64,000 bases of DNA from Mycolicibacterium crocinum. Its GTDB lineage: Bacteria > Actinomycetota > Actinomycetes > Mycobacteriales > Mycobacteriaceae. A program made the position numbers and the translations under genes. This document shows, one piece after another, positions 58,146 to 64,000 of the stretch (the stretch's first letter is position 1; the number at the start of each line of letters is the position of its first letter). The stretch spans positions 4,836,001-4,900,000 of the forward strand of contig NZ_CP092362.2 of assembly GCF_022370635.2 (NCBI RefSeq), written 5' to 3'. Below the pieces are notes generated by a model. That model saw nothing but the letters and a program-made list of their open reading frames with translations. It was not told where the DNA came from and ran no database searches.

Positions 58146-59504
58146 ATGCTTTCGATTGAGGTGGGTGAGGCGCTCGACGCGATCGACGCGGCGTTGACCA
58201 CTTTGGCGAAGGTCGACATGACCGGCCTTGCGGTGAGGGATCTGTTGGAGTTGGCCGCGCGGTGTGAGACGGCGGCGCGTCATCACGACGTAGTGCGCTA
58301 CGACGCCAGCCACGAGCTTCATCGGCGTGACGTCAGTGAGATCGGGGGTAAGCCGGGCAAGGTATTGGCCGATTGGTTGCGGATCACCCCGGCTGAGGCC
58401 AAGCGCCGCGCCGAGGTTGTTGAGCCGCTGACCCCGCGCACCAGCCTGACCGGTGAACCTCTTGCGCCGCGCCAGCCCGGTACCGCTGAGGCATGGCGCG
58501 ACGGCAAGCTCGATGGCGAGCATGTACGGATCATCCAGAAGTTCCTCGGTGGCTTGCCGTTCGATGTGCCCGAGGCAGTGCGCGAGGATGCCGAGTTGTT
58601 CCTGGCCGAGAAAGCGACACTGATGCGCCCGGATCAGTTGAGCCGCGTCGCGCATCGGTTGGCATTGGAAATCAACCCTGACGGCCAGTTCTCCGACGAA
58701 GACCGGGCCCGCAAACGCACGGTCGTGATGGGTCGTCAACAGCCCGACGGGATGACCGAGATCCGCATCAACGCCACCCCGGAAATGCTTTCTTACGTCG
58801 AGGCGGTGTTCGCCAAATATGCCGCGCTGGGTATGTGCAATCCGGCCGATCAAACCGCCGTCACCGACGGCGAACCGGCTCCAGAGCAAGCACAGGCCGA
58901 TACCCGCACGATCGGCCAACGTCAACACGACGCGTTGATGGCGATGCTGCGGCGCACGCTGGGTGATCCGAAACTGGGTCAACACAACGGCCTACCGGTC
59001 ACCGTGATCGTCTCGACCACCTTGCAGGAACTGCAGACCAAGACCGGCCACGGCATCACCGGCGGCGGCACGATGCTGCCGATCGCCGACGTGATCCGCA
59101 TGGCCCGCCACGCCTACCACTACCTGACGATCTTCGACGGTGTCACCGGCCAAGCATTGTGGTTGGGCCGCACCAAACGCATCGCCTCAGCCGATCAGCG
59201 AATTGTGTTACACGCCAAAGACCGAGGCTGTACCAAGCCGGGTTGCACGGTGCCCGGTTATGCCGCCCAAGTCCACCATGCCGCCAAAGACTGGAAACAC
59301 GGCGGCGCCACCAACATCGACGAACTGGCCTTCGCCTGCCCGTCGGATAACCAACTCGTCGAAACCGGCGGCTGGACCACCCGAAAACTCGCCAACGGCG
59401 ACACCGAATGGATACCGCCGCCACACCTACCGATGCTCATCGGCGGCACCAACACCTACCACCACCCCGAACGCTTCCTACCCAAAAGCGACGAAGGCGG
59501 CTAG
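58146..59504 (+). CDS. DUF222/HNH endonuclease, 13E12 repeat family
   Basis: A 452-residue protein of the mycobacterial 13E12 family. The N-terminal DUF222 domain occupies about 20-330. The C-terminal HNH nuclease-like domain (about 345-410) has CTKPGCTVPGYAAQVHH with two zinc-type cysteines and the first His pair, TNIDEL with the Asn, and CPSDNQLV. The family is multi-copy in mycobacteria and often lies in mobile or prophage-like regions; its role is not established. ATG at 58146. It is convergent with the AroE-like gene, overlapping four bases. Confidence 0.9.
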   Translation: MLSIEVGEALDAIDAALTTLAKVDMTGLAVRDLLELAARCETAARHHDVVRYDASHELHRRDVSEIGGKPGKVLADWLRITPAEAKRRAEVVEPLTPRTSLTGEPLAPRQPGTAEAWRDGKLDGEHVRIIQKFLGGLPFDVPEAVREDAELFLAEKATLMRPDQLSRVAHRLALEINPDGQFSDEDRARKRTVVMGRQQPDGMTEIRINATPEMLSYVEAVFAKYAALGMCNPADQTAVTDGEPAPEQAQADTRTIGQRQHDALMAMLRRTLGDPKLGQHNGLPVTVIVSTTLQELQTKTGHGITGGGTMLPIADVIRMARHAYHYLTIFDGVTGQALWLGRTKRIASADQRIVLHAKDRGCTKPGCTVPGYAAQVHHAAKDWKHGGATNIDELAFACPSDNQLVETGGWTTRKLANGDTEWIPPPHLPMLIGGTNTYHHPERFLPKSDEGG

Positions 59505-60322
59505 GCCCGCGAGTACGCCGACGCCTCGGCAACCTGTTCCGGTGTGGGCCGGACGCCGGTGTAGCGCTCGAATTGTTCGGCCGCCTGCAGAGCGATCACC
59601 TCGGCGCCGGTGATGACCTGCTTGCCCGCCGCACGGGCCGCGACGATCAGCGGTGTCTCCGATGGCACCGCAACGACATCGAAAACCGTTCGCGCAGCCG
59701 CGATCACATCGTCGGCGTAGGCAGGCTCGTGCTCGTCAGGACCGTCGGCCATCCCGATCGGCGTCACGTTGACGATCACCGGCGCGCGCAGGTCGCCCAC
59801 CTCGCTGCGCCAGTCGTAACCCAGCCGCTGGGCCAGCTCCGGTCCGCTGTCTGAATTCCTGGCGACGATCGTGCCGTCCTGAAACCCGCTGTCCCGGAAT
59901 GCCGTTCCCACTGCGCTCGCCATCCCGCCACTGCCGCGAATCAGCACAGCCGCGTCCGGGTCCAGCCCGTGCTCGGTGATCAGTCGCTGAACCGCGATGT
60001 AATCGGTGTTGGCCGCGGTGAGCACACCATCGTCATTGACGATCGTGTTGACCGCGTTGATCGCCCGCGCGGAATCCTCCACCTGATCGACCAGCGCCAG
60101 CACATCCTGTTTGAACGGCATCGACACTGAACATCCGCGAATTCCCAACGCCCGCACCCCGCCGATCGCGCCCGCGATGTCGGTGGTGGTGAACGCCTTG
60201 TAGATGAAGTCCAGGCCCAGTTGCTCGTAGAGATAGTTGTGGAACCGGGTGCCGATGTTGCTGGGCCGGGCCGCCAGCGATATGCACAATCGGGTGTCCT
60301 TGTTCAGCGCCGGTTTGACCAT
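59501..60322 (-). CDS. Shikimate 5-dehydrogenase-like enzyme
   Basis: A 273-residue AroE-like NADP-dependent enzyme. The substrate-domain motif SMPFKQDV supplies the catalytic Lys and NTDYIAVQ the Asp. The nucleotide loop is IRGSGGMASAVG instead of the classical GAGGAG. These are kept, but the sequence differs from typical biosynthetic AroE, so it may act on a related compound. The ATG at 60322 is used (MVKPALNKD). Its start is one base after the acetyltransferase stop, so they are probably co-transcribed. The same pairing exists in other mycobacteria, as I recall. Confidence 0.88.
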   Translation of the reverse strand: MVKPALNKDTRLCISLAARPSNIGTRFHNYLYEQLGLDFIYKAFTTTDIAGAIGGVRALGIRGCSVSMPFKQDVLALVDQVEDSARAINAVNTIVNDDGVLTAANTDYIAVQRLITEHGLDPDAAVLIRGSGGMASAVGTAFRDSGFQDGTIVARNSDSGPELAQRLGYDWRSEVGDLRAPVIVNVTPIGMADGPDEHEPAYADDVIAAARTVFDVVAVPSETPLIVAARAAGKQVITGAEVIALQAAEQFERYTGVRPTPEQVAEASAYSRA

Positions 60323-60323
60323 G

Positions 60324-61370
60324 TCAACCGATCGCCCGCAGCACCTGGCGTGCCATATCCCGTATTTCGGCGGCCAGTTCCGAATCGATCTGCACCCCAT
60401 TGTCTTTCGGCACATCGAAGACGGTCGTCACCACTCCGGGCTCCTCACGCTCCCAGTGCGCACCGAACCGGTCGAGGATCGTGCGCATCGGCAGGTTGTC
60501 GCCGAGCACCCGCGCTGAGAATCGCTTCACTCCCCCGACCTGCGCGGCGATGATCAAGGCATCCATCAGGAAGTTGCCGATGCCGCGGCCCTGATAGGCG
60601 TCGCCGACGATGAACGCGATCTCCGCAACCGACGGATCGGCGACATCGCGGACGAAACGCACGTCGGCGACCACCGGTCCGTCGGGGCCGTCGACGAGGA
60701 CCCACACAAAATGGTCGACGTAGTCGACCTGGAACAGGTAATTCATCAGCGCCATACTCGGCGCCCGCATCGACATGAACCGGCGGTAAAGCGTCTCTGT
60801 GGAGAACTCGACCGGCCCGTTCGACGTGCGCGCGCTGTCACCGGGCAACACCGGACGCAGCATCAGCTCAGTGCCGTCCTTGAGAACCACCGGGATCGGA
60901 GTGACGAACGCGGCCAGCCGTTGCCGGGCCGTGCGGACCAGCCGCTCACTGATCCCCGGTAGCTCAGCCATCGTCTCGAACGCCGCGTGGTCGCCGATGT
61001 AGCCGGTGAGCGGCTCGGTGGTGGTGACGGTCGCCGTGCGCGGCTTGTCACGCAAGAGCGCGATCTCGCCGACGATCACACCGGCGGAAACCGAGTCCAG
61101 AACGACCTCGCCGTCATCGCCGACATGGCGCACTTCAGCCCGGCCAGAACCGATGAGCAGGAACGACACCGCCTGCTCACCCTGACGCATCAAAACCCGG
61201 CCGGCCGGCGCCTGCAGCGGCCGCAACCGCTCGGCCAGCGGACGCAGCAGCTCAGGGCGGCACCCCTCGAACACGTCCATCTGCGCCAGTCCCTCGGCGC
61301 GCACGGTGATCAGCTCTGGTGCCGCCCCCAGTGCCGACGCCAGGCCGCGTTCGCCACCCTCCGCCGTCAT
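60324..61370 (-). CDS. cAMP-regulated protein lysine acetyltransferase (Pat, Rv0998-like)
   Basis: A 348-residue fusion of an N-terminal cyclic-nucleotide-binding domain (about 25-155) and a C-terminal GNAT domain (about 170-320). The phosphate-binding cassette is GEIALLRDKPRTATV. The GNAT domain has VAEIAFIVGDAYQGRGIGNFL with acetyl-CoA-binding loop and the likely catalytic Glu just before it. In mycobacteria such enzymes acetylate acetyl-CoA synthetase and other acyl-CoA ligases when cAMP is bound. The ATG at 61370 has GGAG upstream; a longer frame starts at 61436 and is not needed. Confidence 0.93.
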   Translation of the reverse strand: MTAEGGERGLASALGAAPELITVRAEGLAQMDVFEGCRPELLRPLAERLRPLQAPAGRVLMRQGEQAVSFLLIGSGRAEVRHVGDDGEVVLDSVSAGVIVGEIALLRDKPRTATVTTTEPLTGYIGDHAAFETMAELPGISERLVRTARQRLAAFVTPIPVVLKDGTELMLRPVLPGDSARTSNGPVEFSTETLYRRFMSMRAPSMALMNYLFQVDYVDHFVWVLVDGPDGPVVADVRFVRDVADPSVAEIAFIVGDAYQGRGIGNFLMDALIIAAQVGGVKRFSARVLGDNLPMRTILDRFGAHWEREEPGVVTTVFDVPKDNGVQIDSELAAEIRDMARQVLRAIG

Positions 61371-61500
61371 GCGAACTCCATAACCATCGACTTCGAGGCT
61401 ACCGATGGGCCGCAGCCAGGCGGCCGGATTCGGCACACCCGCTGCGTGCGGCCGCGCTATCGTTTGCTGACACAGGACGCAAACGTCGGGGGAGCTGCGT

Positions 61501-63027
61501 ATGCCTGATCAATCCCGCCGCTTTTGGGCGGCCAGACGAGCCGTGACGACGATGACCGCGGCGGCGCTCATCGCGGCCACGCTGACACCGGCCCCCACCA
61601 CGTCGGCTAGCTCTCCGACATCGCACGGTCCGATCCGCCTGCCGGTCGTGCTGCTGGCCGCCATCGACGAGGCACCGACCACCCTGGGCATCGCCGACTC
61701 CAACCTCTACACCCTTTCTGAAGCGGATCTGAACAAGACCCTCGACGCACTTCAATCCCTCGGGGTAAAGGATGTCCGGATCGCGGTTCCGTGGATCTTT
61801 GTGCAGCCCACCAGCTCTGGAAGCTATGACTGGTCCAAACTGGACATGGTGGTCAACGCCGCCGCCGAGCGCGACATGGGTGTGCTCGGGGTGATCAGCG
61901 CCACCCCTGCCTGGGCCGGCTTCCCGCTCAACGGCCACCCCAACCCCGCCACCTATGCGGCGTTCGCGTCGGCGGTGGCCACCCGCTACCAAGGCAAGAT
62001 CTCGGCGTACGAGATTTGGAACGAGCCGAACGGCGTGACGTTCTGGTCACCGGTCAGCGCGAAGGCCTACACCGAGCTGCTCAAGGCCGCCTACCCCGCG
62101 ATCAAGGCGGCCGACCCGAACGCGACGGTCATCGGCGGTGTGCTCGGTGCGGTGGGCAACATTCCGGGAGTGTCGACCAGTGCGGTCACATTCGTCACGC
62201 AGATGTATGCCGATGGCGCACATGGTTTCTTCGATGCGCTGTCCTTCCATCCGTACCACTACGTGACGCCGTTCTCGAAGGGAACCGAGCCTGGCGAACC
62301 CATCGAACAAGTCGCGGCGATCCGCGCACTGATGGCAGCCAACGGCGACGCCGCTCTCAAACTCTGGGCCACCGAATACGGATTGCCCACCAGCGCGGTG
62401 TCCCAGGCCCAACAAGCCGCCTATATCCACGATTTCGTCGTCGCATGGCAGCAGGTGTCCGGCGCCGGACCGATGTTCATCTACACCACGCGCGACACCG
62501 CAACGGGCGCCTTCGACGACGAGGCGAACTTCGGCATCTTCAAGACCAACTGGACCCCGAAACTGGCGGCCGACACCGTCCGGGCGTTGATCGCCGACCT
62601 GGCCGATGGCACCGCCGAACCGTTCGACGTGACGCCCTATATGCCGGCCAACCCGTTTCTTCAGGCCGTTCAGGTATTCATCCGCCAACTCATCAATCAG
62701 GCGCTCGTGGTGCCGAAATTCGTTGTGCAGCTGGTGAGTAGCGCCATCAACGCGGTGGTGAAGACGATCGCCGGAGCGCTGGGCCTACCGGCGGCCGCGC
62801 GCACCGCCAACGCCGTGGCCACAGCACGATCGGCTCCGGCACGTACCGTCGACGCACCGACCCCGCGCCGGGCGGTGGCGACCAGCAAGCGACAGCCGGT
62901 GGCCACCACCCCCACCGTGTCAGCACCGGGTTCGCAACGCCGCGCCACAGCCGCCCACCAGCGCAGTCAACGAACACCGGCCGGTGCGACCAGCGGCCAG
63001 AGCTCGACGGGGCACTCCGCGCGCTGA
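61501..63027 (+). CDS. Secreted glycoside hydrolase (GH39/GH5-like TIM barrel)
   Basis: A 508-residue exported protein. It has a signal-like N-terminus (about 1-38), a TIM-barrel catalytic domain (about 45-390) with acid/base Glu175 in YEIWNEPN and probable nucleophile Glu292 in WATEYGLP, and a basic Ala/Thr/Ser/Pro/Arg-rich low-complexity tail (about 420-508) that may contact the cell wall. The substrate is unknown; wall arabinogalactan or a biofilm glycan are possible targets. GGGGGAGC at about 61488-61495 gives a ribosome site for the ATG at 61501. Divergent from the acetyltransferase. Confidence 0.87.
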   Translation: MPDQSRRFWAARRAVTTMTAAALIAATLTPAPTTSASSPTSHGPIRLPVVLLAAIDEAPTTLGIADSNLYTLSEADLNKTLDALQSLGVKDVRIAVPWIFVQPTSSGSYDWSKLDMVVNAAAERDMGVLGVISATPAWAGFPLNGHPNPATYAAFASAVATRYQGKISAYEIWNEPNGVTFWSPVSAKAYTELLKAAYPAIKAADPNATVIGGVLGAVGNIPGVSTSAVTFVTQMYADGAHGFFDALSFHPYHYVTPFSKGTEPGEPIEQVAAIRALMAANGDAALKLWATEYGLPTSAVSQAQQAAYIHDFVVAWQQVSGAGPMFIYTTRDTATGAFDDEANFGIFKTNWTPKLAADTVRALIADLADGTAEPFDVTPYMPANPFLQAVQVFIRQLINQALVVPKFVVQLVSSAINAVVKTIAGALGLPAAARTANAVATARSAPARTVDAPTPRRAVATSKRQPVATTPTVSAPGSQRRATAAHQRSQRTPAGATSGQSSTGHSAR

Positions 63028-63028
63028 A

Positions 63029-63883
63029 CTACAGGTGCTTGGACCGATTGACGAAGCGGCCGGCGCGCGGTGAAAATAGCCATCCGCCACCGGCTTTCGT
63101 CCCGCCGTCGACCGGGATGTTGTGGCCGGTGACGAAGCCTGACAGCTCGGACGCCAGAAACAGCGCCACCCGCGCTTGATCCTCCGGCCATCCGACGCGG
63201 CCGACCGGCGCCCACGACTGCCACAGCTGCTCGACGTCCTCATAGCCGGTGAGATAGTCCACCTGCGGCGTCTGCGTCAGATCGGTGCCGATTCCGTTGA
63301 CCCGGATGCCGTGGCGGCCCAGGTCGACCGCAAGGCACGTAGTGAAGTGTGCGACAGCGGCTTTCATCGCCCCGTACACCGGATCGCGCGGGAAGCCACG
63401 CATACCTTCGACCGAGTGGACGTTGACGATGTTGCCACTGCCTGCCTCGATCATGGCCCCGACGAACGCGCGGGTAACGGCGAAGACATGCCTGAGGTTG
63501 ATGTCGTACATCCGTTGCCAGGTCTGCGGTGTCGACTCCTCGAAGCCCACCAGCGGCCGGTAATCCCCCACATTGTTGACCACGACGTCCACCCGGCCGT
63601 GCTCGCCCAATACCGCGTCGGCTAGGCGCGCGACGTCGTCGTCAACCGTCACGTCGACGACGTGGCTGCGGATCACCCCGCCCGCCGCGGCCACGGCACG
63701 GCTGATCTGTTCGGCGCGCGCCGGGTCGATCTCGGCGACCTCCACGGCGGCGCCGTGCGCGGCGAACAGCGCCGAGATCGCGCCGCCGATACCGTCGCCG
63801 CCGCCGGTCACCACCGCAACGCGGCCCTCCAGCAGGCGATTCCAGTCCGCGATCTCCCCGACGTCGCGCGGGCTGTTGCTCAT
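63029..63883 (-). CDS. SDR-family oxidoreductase
   Basis: A 284-residue classical short-chain dehydrogenase. NAD(P) motif TGGGDGIGGAIS (about 26-37), NNVGDYRP in place of NNAG, and the active site with Ser in VHSVEG and YGAMK (Tyr about 169). The C-terminal segment FVTGHNIPVDGG is typical of the family, followed by an extra 20-residue tail. Substrate unknown. ATG at 63883. It is convergent with the glycoside hydrolase, one base apart. Confidence 0.9.
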   Translation of the reverse strand: MSNSPRDVGEIADWNRLLEGRVAVVTGGGDGIGGAISALFAAHGAAVEVAEIDPARAEQISRAVAAAGGVIRSHVVDVTVDDDVARLADAVLGEHGRVDVVVNNVGDYRPLVGFEESTPQTWQRMYDINLRHVFAVTRAFVGAMIEAGSGNIVNVHSVEGMRGFPRDPVYGAMKAAVAHFTTCLAVDLGRHGIRVNGIGTDLTQTPQVDYLTGYEDVEQLWQSWAPVGRVGWPEDQARVALFLASELSGFVTGHNIPVDGGTKAGGGWLFSPRAGRFVNRSKHL

Positions 63884-63902
63884 AGCGGCGCAGCCTACGC
63901 CG

Positions 63903-64000
63903 TCAGTACGCCAGCAGGTTCACAATCTTGCCGAACACGCTCGGCAGCGCGGCCGCCGCCGGCACCACCGCTGACCGGGTGGGACCGTACTCGACCGCGT
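63903..64000 (-). CDS. C-terminal end of an unidentified protein
   Basis: An open frame enters from the right edge and ends at a TGA at 63903-63905. It encodes about 32 residues, ending SVFGKIVNLLAY. Not enough sequence to name a family; same strand as the SDR, 19 bases upstream of its start, so possibly its operon partner. Confidence 0.5.
   Translation of the reverse strand, partial: AVEYGPTRSAVVPAAAALPSVFGKIVNLLAY

Overview
The window is high-GC actinobacterial chromosome, almost certainly from a non-tuberculous, probably fast-growing Mycobacterium/Mycolicibacterium. Its backbone follows the order of the M. tuberculosis Rv1026 to Rv0998 region as I know it: ppx2, DUF501, ftsB-like, eno, lpqU, mazG, mfd, a TetR gene, tRNA-Gln, glmU, prsA, lpqT, rplY, pth, pks16, ispE, ksgA, rpfB, tatD, metG, pabB, rsmI, pmt, arcA, alkB, a DUF5642 lipoprotein and the cAMP-dependent acetyltransferase. 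Supporting marks are frequent GTG/TTG starts, many 1-4 base start/stop overlaps, LpqN/LpqT and DUF5642 lipoproteins, a PE-PPE domain protein, a 13E12-type HNH gene and an Mfd-MazG pair.

Layout. 1-5.3 kb: two tandem DUF4383 membrane proteins, then on the minus strand lpqU-eno-ftsB-DUF501-ppx2. 5.4-8.9 kb: an efeUOB iron-uptake operon behind a good IdeR-box candidate. 8.9-15 kb: mazG and mfd (minus), a GAF protein and a TetR regulator. 15-21 kb: tRNA-Gln, glmU, prsA, an ArsC-like protein, lpqT, an SDR, rplY and pth. 21-25.4 kb: accessory genes, namely a DUF998 protein, a ferredoxin-like QueG/dehalogenase relative, a transporter fused to a universal stress domain, and a methyltransferase. 25.4-32 kb: pks16, ispE, an inserted soluble protein kinase, ksgA, rpfB with an attenuator-like hairpin, and tatD. 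32-39.6 kb: metG, an FAD oxidoreductase coupled to an ECF41 sigma factor, pabB, rsmI and pmt.

39.6-50 kb is the main accessory island, placed between pmt and arcA: an LLM oxidoreductase, a zinc alcohol dehydrogenase, a double CaiB-type CoA transferase, two Baeyer-Villiger-type flavin monooxygenases and an aldehyde dehydrogenase. The last three are joined to arcA by tiny start/stop overlaps. It reads as a pathway that oxidises an alcohol or ketone and activates the product with CoA. The substrate is unknown.

50-56.7 kb: soxR, alkB with an SOS box, two DUF5642 lipoproteins, an Ntn amidase, TspO, a stand-alone PE-PPE hydrolase, an LpqN lipoprotein with a clear terminator, and a small membrane protein. 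56.7-59.5 kb: an IS3-family element and a 13E12/HNH gene. 59.5-64 kb: an AroE-like enzyme directly behind the cAMP-regulated lysine acetyltransferase, a secreted glycoside hydrolase, an SDR, and the end of an unidentified gene at the right edge.

All family assignments come from reading motifs in the sequence and from recall of mycobacterial proteins; no database search was run.
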